Source: Megalobrama amblycephala (Eukaryota; Chordata; Actinopteri; Cypriniformes; Xenocyprididae). From it: a stretch of 64,000 nt of DNA. Made by a program: the position numbers and the translations under genes. Of this stretch, positions 35,890 through 46,998 are shown piece by piece. Under the pieces are notes generated by a model that was not told the origin of the DNA, ran no database searches, and worked only from the letters and a program-made list of their open reading frames with translations. The first letter of the stretch is position 1; the number at the start of each line of letters is the position of its first letter. The stretch spans positions 27,510,354 to 27,574,353 of the forward strand of contig NC_063052.1 of the NCBI RefSeq assembly GCF_018812025.1. Direction: 5' to 3'.

Positions 35890-36891
35890 TTAGTAGAAGC
35901 ACCCTTTGCATCTTTTTGGGAAAGATGCAACAAGTTTTTCACACCTGGATTTGGGGATCCTCTGCCATTCCTCCTTGCAGATCCTCTCCAGTTCTGTCAG
36001 GTTGGATGGTAAACGTTGGTGGACAGCCATTTTTAGGTCTCTCCAGAAATGCTCAATTTGGTTTAAGTCAGGGCTCTGGCTGGGCCATTCAAGAACAGTC
36101 ACGGAGTTGTTGTGAAGCCAATCCTTCATTATTTTAGCTGTGTACTTAAGGTCATTGTCTTGTTGGAAGGTAAACCTTCGGCCTAGTCTGAGGTCCTGAA
36201 CACTCTGGAGAAGGTTTTCATCCAGAATATCCCTGTACTTGGCCGCATTCATCTTTCCCTCGATTGCAACCAGTCGTCCTGTCCCTGCAGCTGAAAAACA
36301 CCCCCACAGCATGATGCTGCCACCACCATGCTTCAATGTTGGGACTGTATTGGACAGGTGATGAGCAGTGTGGGTTTTCTCCACACATACCGCTTAGAAT
36401 TAAGGCCAAAAAGTTCTATCTTGGTCTCATCAGACCAGAGAATCTTACTTCTCACCATCTGAGTCCTTCAGGTGTTTTTTTAGCAAACACCATGCAGGCT
36501 TTCATGTGTCTTGCACTGAGGAGAGGCTTCCGTCGGGCCACTCTGCCATAAAGCCCCGACTGGTGGAGGGCTGCAGTGATGGTTGACTTTCTACAACTTT
36601 CTCCCATCTCCAGACTGCATCTCTGGAGCTCAGCCACAGTGATCTTTGGGTTCTTCTTTACCTCTCTCACCAAGGTTCTTCTCCCCCAATAGCTCAGTTT
36701 GGCCAGACGGCCAGCTCTAGGAAGGGTTCTGGTCGTCCCAAACGTCTTCCATTTAAGGATTATGGAGGCCACTGTGCTCTTAGGAACCTTAAGTGCAGCA
36801 GAAATTTTTTGTAACCTTGGCCAGATCTGTGCCTTGCCACAATTCTGTCTCTGAGCTCTTCAGGCAGTTCCTTTGACCTCATGATTCTCAT
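35890..36891 (-). pseudogene. Tc1-like transposase, frameshifted
   Basis: Read on the minus strand from ATG 36891 (MRIMRSKELPEELRDRIVAR), the protein has an N-terminal helix-turn-helix region, then the linker GRVARRKPLLSARHMKACMV, then a DDE core. The core shows the second Asp in FQQDND and Glu in a SPDLNQIEHFW block. At least two frameshifts break it (near 36790 and near 36385-36450), and one residue of the core motif is changed (NQIEH). The last 165 codons are open to the stop at 35890. It cuts and joins DNA at TA; this copy should be inactive. Confidence 0.9.
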
Positions 36892-37499
36892 TTGCTCTGA
36901 CATGCACTGTGAGTTGTAAGGTCTTATATAGACAGGTGTGTGGCTTTCCTAATCAAGTCCAAATCAGTATAATCAAACACAGCTGGACTCAAATGAAGGT
37001 GTAGAACCATCTCAAGGATGATCAGAAGACATGGACAGCACCTGAGTTAAATATATGAGTGTCACAGCAAAGGGTCTGAATACTTAGGACCATGTGATAT
37101 TTCAGTTTTTCTTTTATAACAAATCTGCAAAAATCTCAACAATTCTGTGTTTTTCTGTCAATATTGGGTGCTGTGTGTACATTAATGAGGAAAAAAAATT
37201 AACTTAAAGGGCACCTATTATGCAAAATTCACTTTTACATGGTGTTTGACCATAAATGTGTGTTGGCAGTGTGTGAGCAAAACCACCCTAGAATGAGAAA
37301 AACCCACCCAGTGGTTTTTTTACAATCTCAATAATTCATAAGCACTGTCTCAGAACGCCCTGTTCTAAGATTGCTCTCACTGTGACGTAGAATTGCGCTA
37401 AGCCCCACCCATGTGGTTTGATTGACAATCTGGTTTTGGCATAGACCCCGCCCTCGGTGATCTGTCAACCATCCTCCATTGTTTCAACGACAGCCGGTA

Positions 37500-37784
37500 A
37501 TGTCTCCTAAGAAACATAAGTGTTCTGTTGTGGGATGTAATAATGAACATAGTAGTTTTCACTTACTTCCGACATCAGAGCCACTGAAAACGCAGAGGAT
37601 GGATTTTATTTACGAAAGAAAGGCGCCACTCAAAATTCCAAAATACGTTTATGTTTGCGCGAATCATTTTTTGACTGACTGTTTTGAGAACGAGGGTCAA
37701 TTCAAAGCAGGTCTTGCTTCAAAGTTTATCCTCAAGTGTGGATCGTTGCCTACTGTTCGCGATCCAACGTCACCTCCAGAAGAA
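37500..37784 (+). CDS. THAP-domain first exon of a transposon gene
   Basis: ATG 37500 opens 95 codons ending exactly at a consensus splice donor GTAAGT (37785-37790), phase 0. THAP domains are C2CH zinc fingers that bind DNA. Here the ligands fit C8-x4-C13-x39-C53-x2-H56 (CSVVGC and VCANH), with a downstream SLPTV (residues 82-86) in the position of the AVPTF-type box. The Trp normally found about residue 36 is absent. If splicing is ignored, the frame stops at 37808. No downstream exon is present, so this is a partial gene. A host THAP gene is less likely because it sits between transposon ends. Confidence 0.7.
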
Positions 37785-38140
37785 GTAAGTGTATTTAATG
37801 TTTTTTGAGCAAATAGTCATTTCAGTCAATGTCAGCCAGTTCAATAACAAATGCGTCTAAAGTTGTTGTTGTCGTCGTAGAATGTCTGTGTATATAATTT
37901 AAACCTTGTTTGTATAGTGTGTATCCACACGTATATATATATATATTTTTTTTTTTAAAGATATTGTATTAAAATCTGTGTATGTTTACTTAGCAAACGT
38001 TATCACAGTATTTGTGTTTGTAGTTTCAAAAAATTGCACGAACGTTATCACAGTGTGTGCGTGTGTGTGTGTGTTGCACATCCATAATTGCAAAGGGGAC
38101 GCAATTAAAACTCTATAAGTACATAAATGTATCAAATAAC

Positions 38141-38274
38141 CATTCAGAGACGTCCGGCTCCATTCTCAATTGTGTTTCTTCTGCCGGAGTCTCTTCATCA
38201 TCCGGGACTGATTCCGGTTCAAACATGTACGGCTGAATGCCATTCAAAACAGCGTGTCTCTCACTCTCAGCCAT
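38141..38274 (-). CDS. putative acidic first exon, opposite to THAP exon
   Basis: On the minus strand ATG 38274 opens MAESERHAVLNGIQPYMFEP, followed by an acidic stretch (EDDEE-like, residues about 19-33), and reaches DVSEW, where a GT (38140-38139) could be a splice donor. Without splicing the frame stops after 53 codons at 38113. I associate this type of N-terminus with fish proteins carrying a P2X7-type C-terminal (ballast) zinc-binding domain, but that domain is not present here, so the link is from memory and weak. The exon converges on the THAP exon inside the same element. Confidence 0.45.
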
Positions 38275-38617
38275 TCTGCTTCTAACGACTGTTTATTGCC
38301 ATAGGTATGCAAGTTACGCCCTCATCCAAAGGCAGGGCGGGGATATGCAGCTCATTTATATTTAAGGTGGTACACACCAAAACAGCTCTTTTTAAAACAG
38401 GCCCCAAAAATGACATTTTCAAATGGTTATAATAAATTAACTGTGGGGTATTTTGTGCTGAAACTTCACAAATACATTCTGGGGACACCCAAGACCAATA
38501 TTACATCTTGTAAAAAGGGGCATAATAGGTGCCCTTTAAATGATTTTAGCAAATGGCTGCAATATAACAAAGAGTGAAAAATTTAAGGGGGTCTGAATAC
38601 TTTCCGTACCCACTGTA

Positions 38618-40953
38618 TGTTGTTCAATACAATATTGACTTTAAACAACCCTCACAGACAATATTATACATTTTAATTGACATTCGGTGCACAGAAAACT
38701 GAATAGTAAAAATGATCTTAAATCTCAAATTGTCTTTTTTTAAACCTGAGCTCCTCAGGGAACACTAGTCTTTTTGTATCTCCTGGCCTAAAACCGCACA
38801 TTATCTCTATTTCACAGGGTCAGAATTTTGACAACACTCTTTCCTCTTTATCATCTGTAACATTGCCACCGGCATACATGGAAGTGATTGTTGCCATGTT
38901 AACAGTGTTATCAATGTTGCAAAGTCCCACGCCCACAGAGTTGTTTGCATGACTTTCTCTTGCCAGAGCAGGCCACATGCCATCAATCCCACTACCAACA
39001 GTCCAACAGCTGCTCAGATGCCTCAGTTTGTATGACTAACATGTATGTATTTACATGCACTGCTTCCAGCTTTGCAGGATTGATTTTAGAGAACAGCATT
39101 TTTTTAAAGGGATGTTTTAAAGGGACTGTTTTTGTGGAACTCTGGTAGAGTCTTGGAGCACTAGTGGTCAGTAATACCACAGAACAGAGAAATAATGCCA
39201 GCAGAGCGAATTAAAGACAGAATGGAGTCAGGGTTCATGGAAATTACAAAGAGGAGATGCTTGTGCTTATAATATTAGTTCATAAATCAATTGCAGATGG
39301 ACAGCTGCAGGAGAGAGTTTGCTGTTTGTTACTGACATTATCGTTTGGTTCAGGAATTAACACTATAAATCTGAGGTCAACATTGTAAAAGGAAATAATA
39401 CAAAAAGCCTTGACTTCCTTCTGAAAAGCACAATGTGCTCTGATTGGTCGGCTGTACCAGAGTGTGTTTCGTAAAATGTTGCGCCCCTTGCAAAAACATT
39501 ACACACTAAAGAAATTTGAAAATGTAAAAAAAGAGATTATATATGGTAATTTGATTTTTTTTATTAACATTCCTACAGATTTAGCACTACACTTTTATTC
39601 TTTCCCTGTTAAATGTTTTTTCAGATTTTTTTTCTAGAATTACTTTTGCTGTTGAATTATCCACTCATCTAGTTTATAATATATTTTTTGTCATAGATTG
39701 ATTATTTATTTTTATTCAGTTGTTGTTTTTCCTCTTATCAAGCAGTATTTAGTGGATAGTGTTTAACACAAAAGTTTGATCATCGGCTCCACACACACAT
39801 ATATATAATCTACAAGGATCAAGAAAAAAAAACAGCACTGGTATCAGTATTGGCCAATATTCATGAATTTAGTTATCGGAATCGGAATGGTTATGAAAAA
39901 AAATGGTATCGGTGCATCCTCAGTTTTTACTTTTACTTTGACCAGGATTTTAATAATCATCTTTTTGAGGTTAGGTATTTGTCATTTGTCGACTGCATAA
40001 AAACGTGTATTTGATAATTCCCACTTCTGAAGTCATGATTACGAGCACATTGCATTCAAGTGGGAGGGCGTTCATGTGCAATTTTTACCTAGGAAACACG
40101 TAATTATGATAATTCCGAGAGCACGTGAAGTAGTGCTGGGTGGTATACCGGTTTCAATTTTGAGACCGATATGTATTTTTTCAAAAAACGCCATACCGGT
40201 GCGTAGCTGAAACAGCTGCTGTATCTATTCAATGACCATGAAGTGCAATGTATATTGATGTATTATGATGTATATTACGATGCTATGATGAACTTTATGC
40301 CTTTCTCCACCGACATTCTGAGTTATTCAAATTGTTAAGGATACTGATTGTTAGAAGGGAGCTGTCTGACTCTGAGATGACAAACGGGAACCTTGGTTTG
40401 TGTAGCAACACATTATTAGCTGTTTGATAACATAGTCAAGCAAAAGGCTAATCGTATTAATCCCCGTTATATGTCCGATGTTGTAAAGAGTGATACCATT
40501 GTGCAGCATTTACCTCAGTAAGTTGACCGAGTTGATCTCTGAGTTGGCGTGAGCAAGTGGAGGTGGGGTTAATTTGTATATACATTGATCCACGTATACT
40601 AAATGAGGCAAGGGTGTAGAGTTACATTCAAGCTATTTTAAGGTATGAGGAATTTTTTCACAGGAAAAAAAGTTTAAATATATAATTTTGGTGATCAAAG
40701 ATGAGTTTTAGGGGATAAAATTATTGACTACAGGGGGACTTTAAGTAAAAATATAATGAATATGTAATACAGTGCATAATATTTATTTAATTGTTCTTCT
40801 CTAAAGTTATTTTTCTAGCTAATTAATAAGTTTAGCTTTCTTGAGGTAAATGTATGGTTAAGTGACATTGTATAGCCTACAAGTAAGAATTATTGACATC
40901 TTTCCGAGGATGAAACACAATTACACTGATTACATGAGACATGATACATTTCA
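38618..40953. other. AT-rich stretch with hAT-like fragments
   Basis: No gene was recognised. At 39826-39922 a segment ending GGTATCGGTGCATCCTCA resembles the terminus of a fish hAT family. At about 40131-40195, GTGCTGGGTGGTATACCGG and a later CCATACCGGT form another hAT-like end. CAGGGGGACTTTAA at about 40732-40745 looks like the TTAA-ended terminus seen at 52189-52200 (inverted). Short frames near 38800-39180 overlap on both strands and have no family. Confidence 0.4.
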
Positions 40954-40964
40954 TTAAAGGGGAC

Positions 40965-41221
40965 TGAGACAAGCAGGGCGGGGCGAGAGCCGTGAGAGAA
41001 CGGCGCGAGGCCGGTGGCGTGATTGTTAAGGAGCATCACCTGCGTGCTGTACCGGTCTCGTATCTCTCACGGAGGAGCTCCAGAAGCATAAAGGGAGGAG
41101 TGACAATAGTGAAGGATGCCGCCATTTTACTTTCATTTTGTATTTGTTTAATTTGTATTAAAGTGTTTGAACGTTCACCGGTTCCCGACTTATTCTTCCC
41201 ATAACAACATACTGTGTTACA
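40965..41221 (+). mobile_element. solo LTR with GGGAC duplication
   Basis: The 257-bp segment starts TGAGAC and ends GTTACA, that is TG...CA. Both flanks read GGGAC (40960-40964, 41222-41226), a perfect 5-bp target duplication. ATTAAAGTG at about 41156-41164 could serve as a polyadenylation signal. Insertion split the TTAA element seven bases from its left end. The internal retroelement has been lost, presumably by LTR-LTR recombination. Confidence 0.8.
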
Positions 41222-41545
41222 GGGACCTATAATGCCCCTTTTACAGTATGTAATATAAGTCTCTGGTGTCCCCAGAATGTGTCTATGAAGATTCAGCTCA
41301 AAATTCCCCACAGGTAATTTATTATAGCTTCTCAAATTTGCCCCTATTTGGGTGTGAGCAAAAACATGCCATTTTTGTGTGTCCCTTTAAATGCAAATGA
41401 GCTGCTGCTCCTGGCCTCCTTTCCAGAAGAGGGTGGAGCTATAACAGCTCATGATTCGGTTGCTCAACAACAACAAAGCTGGAGAATCTCACACGCAGCC
41501 AAAAAAAAAAAAAAAAAAAAAGTTAACATTTTTAGAATACATCTG

Positions 41546-42751
41546 GGGTCTCATTTATAAAGCGTGTGTACGCACAAAACGGGGATGGAAACGTGCGTAC
41601 GCCAGTTCCCACGCAAAGGTTGTGATCTATAAAAACAAACTTGACGGGAGAATGTGCGCACCTTTAAGCAAACTTTGAGCTGTGCGTACGCACATTCTGG
41701 AGACAAAAGTGATATGAATTGAGATAGTAGATGTGCTACTTTCGATCACTTTTCCAGTGACACGCTGTTTTAATGACAGCGAGGAGCGCTGGAAGCACAA
41801 TAATTCCTCTTTAAACTAAACTGCAGATGTTATGACAAAATATTTTTTCGAGAATGACGATCAGTGATGCACACTTAACTTAGATATTATGGAAGACACT
41901 GCTGGATTCAGTGGTCAAACGGTCCGTTGTCCAGTTTGAATAGGACCAATAATATCTAACTGTACAACCACAGCTGCAGGAGGTGTTGATGTTGTGTGAA
42001 GGATCTTCAAACAATTACTATTTGAAGGATATCATTTGAGGAAAACGGTAAGATTTGCATGTTTTCTTTTTAAAATACTTTGTCAGTGATGCGCCGTTTC
42101 AGACAATTGTATTTACACTGCAATAAATAGGTAGGCCGATCTGTTTCCACTAAAAATAGCCTATAAACTTCCTAAAAGATATGTTCACCTTATCAGCAAA
42201 ACTGCATAAATTTGATTTGAATTGTTTAAAACTATTAAAATACTATCTGGCCAGTGGAAATGAATGAATCAACTCTATTCTAAAACCTTTATCTGAAGTA
42301 TTTTATACAATTTTGTTTTTATGGATATTTTGATATATTTATTCTAAAACATAAAGAGGATATTGGATGATCTTTATCAATATAATGTGTGGCACAAATT
42401 GCATTTATAGTCCATATCTAATATTTTCCAATGTCTTGTACCTTTGACGGTGTTAACCGTGAATGTCACGTGGATGGGAACGTGTATGGAAATGATATGC
42501 AGATGAGGTTATGCATAGTAAAACTAGGCGTCGTAAGCTCCATATATGGTGATTTAGGGGAGGAGACAGGGTGGAGATGCACGTACGCACAATCTTCTGC
42601 TGACTGGGATTTATAAAGGGATTTGTGTGCAGGTTCTGGCGTACGCATGGTTTTATAAATCTGATTTTTTTTGTGCGTACGCAGAATCTAGCTTTTGCGC
42701 GTACGTACACTTTTAGTAGGGATCCTACGCACAGTTTTATAAATGAGACCC
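41546..42751. mobile_element. Harbinger-like MITE, GCGTACGC-rich
   Basis: GGGTCTCATTTATAAA and its inverse at the right end are flanked by CTG (41543-41545, 42752-42754), a 3-bp duplication of the type made by PIF/Harbinger elements. The terminal 100-150 bp at both ends carry repeated GTGCGTACGC/GCGTACGC palindromes, while the middle is ordinary AT-rich DNA. No transposase is encoded. The element at 28655-30896 has similar but more decayed ends. Confidence 0.7.
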
Positions 42752-43175
42752 CTGGACTGTTTCTGAATGGTTAGTGGATAAATTTATGTAGTTGCTGTGG
42801 AGTTGGTTAAACTCATCAACTAGCATGTGCCATCATGTTAAACTTAAATCCAGCGTTGAATTGACCCTCGTTAGTGAAGCAGTCCGGAGTAAAATGACGG
42901 CATGGTAACAACACTCTACTACAACAATGCTTCCTCTTCTCTGAAGCAGCCCAACATGGCCTCCCCCCCTTTTGTTGTGTGTTCCTGGGGGCAGGGTTTA
43001 TGTAAATTTTGGGGTTTTTGATGTCACCAACCCGGGAAGAAGCTTGTTGTAGTCCTTACCAGTCGTTTGTTGTAGTCCTTAAAAAGTGATTTCTGTCAAA
43101 GAAAATATCTCCCTTTGCATTGAACTTTGAGCATTGTAATTTGGAGATGTAGTTTATGCTCAAACAGCAACATTA

Positions 43176-44670
43176 CAGGTGCATCTCAATAAATTAAAAT
43201 ATCATGGAAAAGTTTTTTTTTTTTTTTTCTGTAATTTAATTCATAAAGTAAAACTTAAATATATTTTAAATTTATTAGACATAAAGTAAAATATTTCCAG
43301 ACTTTTTTGTTTTCATTTTGATGATTACAGCTTGCTGCTCATCAAAATCAAAAAATCAGTATCTCAAATTATTAGAATATTTCATTTCAAGTTCTATTAA
43401 ATTACCATTCTCAGCGTATAAATACTGGGTTTAGGTCAGTAATCCCAACAGCAGTCATGGGAAAGTCTGCTGACTTCACAGTTGTCCAGAAGACGATCAT
43501 CAAGAACCTCTACAATAAGGGTAAGCCAAAGAGGGTCACTGCTGAAAGAGCTGGCTGTTCGCAGAGTGCTGTGCCAAAACATATTCATGGAAAGTTGACT
43601 GGAAGGAAAAAATGTGGTAGGAAAAGGTGTACAAGTGAAAGGAATGACCGCAGGCTTGATAATATTTAAGAACTTAGGAGAGCTTCAAAGGGAGTGGACT
43701 GAAGCTGGAGTCTTGGGGGCTACAACTGTCACATTCCACGTACCAAGCCACTTCTGAACCAAAGACAACATCAGAATCGTCTTACCTGGGCTAAGGAGAA
43801 AAACAACTGAACTGTTGCTCAGTGGTCCAAAGTCCTCTTTTCAGATGAAAGTAAATTTTGCATTTCATTTGGAAATCAAGGTCCCATAGTCTGGAGGAAG
43901 AGTGGCGAGGCACAGAAACCATGCCGCTTGAAGTTCAGTGTGAAGTTTCCACAGTCAGTGATGATTTGGGCTGCCATGTCATCTGTTGGTGTTGGTCCAC
44001 TGCGTTTTCTGAAGTCCAGAGTCAACGCAGCCATCTACCAGGAAATTTTAGAGCACTTCATGCTTCCTTCTGCTGACAAGCTTTATGGAGATGCTAATTT
44101 CATTTTCCAGCAGGATTTGGCACCTGCCCACACTGCCAAAGGTACCAAAAGCTGGTTCAATGACCATGGTGTTACTGTGCTTGATTGGCCAGCAAACTCG
44201 CCTGACCTGAACCCCATAGAGAATCTATGGGGTACTGTCAAGAGGAAGATGAGAGACACCAGACCCAACAATGCAGAGACCTGAAGGCCGCTATCAAAGC
44301 AACCTGGGCTTCCATTACACCTGAGCAGTGCCACAGGTTGATTGCCTCCATGCCACGCCACATTGATCCAGTAATTCATGCAAAAGGAGGCCCAACCAAG
44401 TATTGAGTGCATAGAAATGAACATACTTTTCAGAAGCCTGACATTTCTGTTTAAAATATCTTTTTTTTATTGATCTTATGAAGTATTCTATTTTATTGGT
44501 GGGTTTTTGTTAAATGTGAGCCAAAATCATCACAATTAAAAGAACCAAAGACTTAAAGTACTTCAGTCTGTGTGCATTGAATTTATTAATACACGAGTTC
44601 CACAATTTGAGTTGAATTACTGAAATAAATGAACTTTTCCACAACATTCTAATTTATTGAGATGCACCTG
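43176..44670 (+). mobile_element. Tc1-like element, 1495 bp
   Basis: CAGGTGCATCTCAATAAATT and its inverse are flanked by TA (43174-43175, 44671-44672). The length is standard for Tc1 elements. The transposase on the plus strand is broken. It is nested in the TTAA element 40958-44717. Confidence 0.93.
43457..44406 (+). pseudogene. Tc1-like transposase with stops and frameshifts
   Basis: ATG 43457 (MGKSADFTVVQKTIIKNLYN) starts the DNA-binding part, with a helix-turn-helix around AERAGCSQSAVPKHIHGKL. All three catalytic acids are present: VLFSDESKF, then FQQDLAPAHTA, then SPDLNPIENLWG. The frame is broken after residue 70 (stop near 43667), by TGA at 43808-43810 and near 44281. The C-terminus can still be followed to KGGPTKY before the stop at 44404-44406. 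The conserved catalytic triad suggests moderate age. Confidence 0.93.
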
Positions 44671-44874
44671 TATACACTAATAAAGTTCAAAAAGTGAAAT
44701 TATAATCAAGAACCCCTTTAAGTTGCAATGTGTCTTTCAACATACCTTTTGATGTTTTGTTTTGTAACTAGCAGTTTTGTGCTGTAACTATTAGTAAAGA
44801 GGAAGAGATGATTGGTTCACATTAGGAATGTCAATGTACATAAATTCACATAATTGATCATTGTTTAAATTAAC

Positions 44875-45069
44875 TAGGGCTGCAATAACTAATCGATAAA
44901 TTGATAACAATCGATAATGAAAATAATCAACAGCGAATGTCATTATCACGTCAAATTACAGCTCTGAATAACGCATTTCTATGGAAAAAATTGTAAAAAA
45001 AAGGTACATGATCCAACCAGCCCAAAACATGAGAACTGTTTATATTAAGTTTCAAGTTAATGCATTAGG
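44875..45069. mobile_element. left part of the 5901-17620 hAT family
   Basis: TAGGGCTGCAATAACTAATC at the start, then the ATCGATAATGAAAAT block and a GTCAAATTACAGCTCTGAAT segment match 5901-6038 joined to 11611-11745. This copy has no LINE at the site, so it serves as the empty-site comparison. It breaks off near 45069 where another repeat begins. Confidence 0.8.
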
Positions 45070-45290
45070 GGTGGGACACTTCAGATTCTAGAGAGTATTT
45101 GATTGGACAGAAAATCTGATGAGAAGCTGAAGTGCAGCCATCAAAATCATTGATCCATATTGGCAAATGTCAGAGACTGTAAGTTTTGAATGCTTATATC
45201 TTCTAAATACAAATTTTGTCATTGTTTTGGAGCACACTAGCTTATAGATACCACTAAGGCTAACATATTCATATTAAAAGCCAAAAAAAA
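45070..45290 (-). repeat. unnamed dispersed repeat, copy 2 (inverted)
   Basis: CTTCAGATTCTAGAGAGTAT, then TTGGACAGAAAATCTGATGA and GCTTATAGATACC are the reverse complement of blocks in copies 1 (4441-5040) and 3 (52193-52640). It abuts the hAT fragment, so it may have inserted into it. Confidence 0.7.
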
Positions 45291-45559
45291 ATTCAATATT
45301 GATTTCATAGCGACTGTAAGTAATAAATGGAACGCAAAGGTAGATTTATCTCACCAAACCACTTCAGACGATTCAGTGCGTGCAACTGAACAAAACACTC
45401 AAACTAATTTCGCAAACCAATACAGACCATTTTGCCAATTGATTGATCAACCCATTATAAAAGAATTGACTCAAAAGAGTGATTAATTTACAAATTAGGC
45501 ATTGCTCATGCCCCAGTAAAAAGAGAAAGTGCTCTTGGAAAAAACTACACATTTCTTAA

Positions 45560-45768
45560 AATTTCATGCATTTAAATAAAGTAACAACAGGAGCATCGGC
45601 CAGTGTAACAATGTAAAAGTAAATCTTTGTCATTAGAAATTACTTGAGTAAGAGTGAAAGTACCCACCTTTAAATCTACTTTTTTTAAAAAAACATGTTT
45701 TTACAAATTTTACTTAAGTAAATGTAATGGAATAAATGTAGCACATTACTACCCACCTCTGCTTTGCA
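45560..45768. repeat. hAT-like terminal fragment
   Basis: The segment ends TACTACCCACCTCTG, whose reverse complement CAGAGGTGGGTAGTA starts a terminal repeat I associate with a widespread fish hAT family. TTACTTAAGTAAATGTAATG lies beside it. The other end was not found. Confidence 0.5.
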
Positions 45769-46960
45769 AAGATATACTGTTAGCGAAACATCCTGGCACC
45801 GCCCATGTTGCAGGGAGCGGCATTTAGCTGAATATGAAAAAATGTGCTGTGCTGTATAATTAAATGAATATCCATGGTAACTGATGACTGGTGGGAAAAC
45901 TAGAACAAAGGAAATAGGAAACAGACAATAAACAAAATTAGTCCAATGAAAGTCCATGAAAGTGAAACTAACAGAACATAATCTTGACAAGGACATGCTA
46001 AATGTAACTTATTTAGCATGTGAACTTAATGAACAAGTAAGATATTACTTGTCACTGGCATCAGCTCAGTCATTGCTTATAGAGTCAATGCAGTGTTTAC
46101 CTCCATGTATCTATACTTTTCAGCACAATGGTAACCATAAAAACTTCAGCATTATATAAAATCTTTCAAATGTCAAACATAACTGCATTAAACACTAACA
46201 GGTCTTTCTCTTCACTAAAAACAAATAAAATTAACGCAGACATTTGAGTTTAAATTACACAAAATATTAAATTAATGTAATGATCACCATTATTATATCA
46301 ACAGAACTCAACAAAATAATGTTTGCAACTTAAAAGGTTTACTTAAATCAATAAATTAGAATTTTTAGCTTGCAACAATGAATTTATTAAAGTTGTGGTA
46401 ACAAGACCCCTGAATTACATTTTATTACAGAATTAGTTTATCTTGAGGATGAAGATGACTAAAAAGCAGAACAGCCATCTTAGTGACGTAAAATAATTTG
46501 GCTTTAATCCAACACTCATTTGACCTTATCAGTTACCATGGATGCTGAATTTCAGGTGCCAACATTAGTGTGCAAATGTTATTTCTAATGACAGCAAACT
46601 TTTCATTTTTCAGACTATAGCACATCAGTCTTCTCTATCATCAGCCAGCAAAAGCATCAGCTCAACATTTATGCAGCAAATCTCCTTTGTAATACAGTAA
46701 AGGGACAGTGAGATGGATAAAATTGTACTCTCATTTTATCTACTTTCATCTTGCTTTTCTGTACATTTCTAGTCACACTCAACTCCATGTTTCATCTCTT
46801 GCCTACAGTTTAAAAAGATTTCTGCACATTTTTTGCCAAAAACGGTTCTGGTGTGATGGGTGGGCAAAGTGCGAGCAGCGTATCCTTTAACAGAGACGTC
46901 TCACCTCATGAATATTATAGCAATGAAAGCCCTCACACTACTCATATACGTCAGATATCA

Positions 46961-46998
<38 letters not shown>

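Larger units (their letters stand above)
37208..38535. mobile_element. TTAA-flanked element with THAP exon
   Basis: The 1328-bp insert is flanked by TTAA (37204-37207, 38536-38539). AGGGCACCTATTATGC at the left end is exactly inverted at the right end (16 bp). It carries a THAP-domain exon near the left end, reading right, and a second exon near the right end, reading left. Its right subterminal 100 bp is shared with the elements at 40958-44717 and 48068-49007. TTAA targets plus a THAP-type protein fit the Kolobok superfamily; piggyBac also uses TTAA but lacks THAP. I infer an internally deleted Kolobok-like copy. Confidence 0.75.
35662..38615 (-). mobile_element. Tc1-like element split by a TTAA insertion
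   Basis: The ends CAGTGGGTACGGAAAGTATT and its inverse are flanked by TA (35660-35661, 38616-38617), the Tc1/mariner target duplication. The terminal inverted repeats are long (about 230 bp): 35662-35880 pairs with 37070-37203 plus 38540-38615, because a TTAA element (37208-38535) sits inside the right arm. Without the insert the element is about 1.6 kb, the normal Tc1 size. The transposase lies on the minus strand and is broken. Confidence 0.9.
40958..44717. mobile_element. TTAA element holding three nested insertions
   Basis: TTAA at 40954-40957 and 44718-44721 flanks ends AGGGG...CCCCT. The left subterminal 110 bp (after removing the solo LTR) is the reverse complement of the right ends at 38435-38535 and 48899-49007, which ties it to the THAP-bearing family. 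Three insertions account for most of its length: a solo LTR (40965-41221), a Harbinger-like element (41546-42751) and a Tc1-like element (43176-44670). Subtracting them leaves roughly 0.8 kb of non-coding, GC-balanced sequence, i.e. a MITE. Confidence 0.75.

Noticed and set aside
37208..38535. THAP exon as part of a host THAP gene
   Set aside because: It lies entirely between exact TTAA-flanked inverted ends within a Tc1 terminal repeat, with no further exons nearby.
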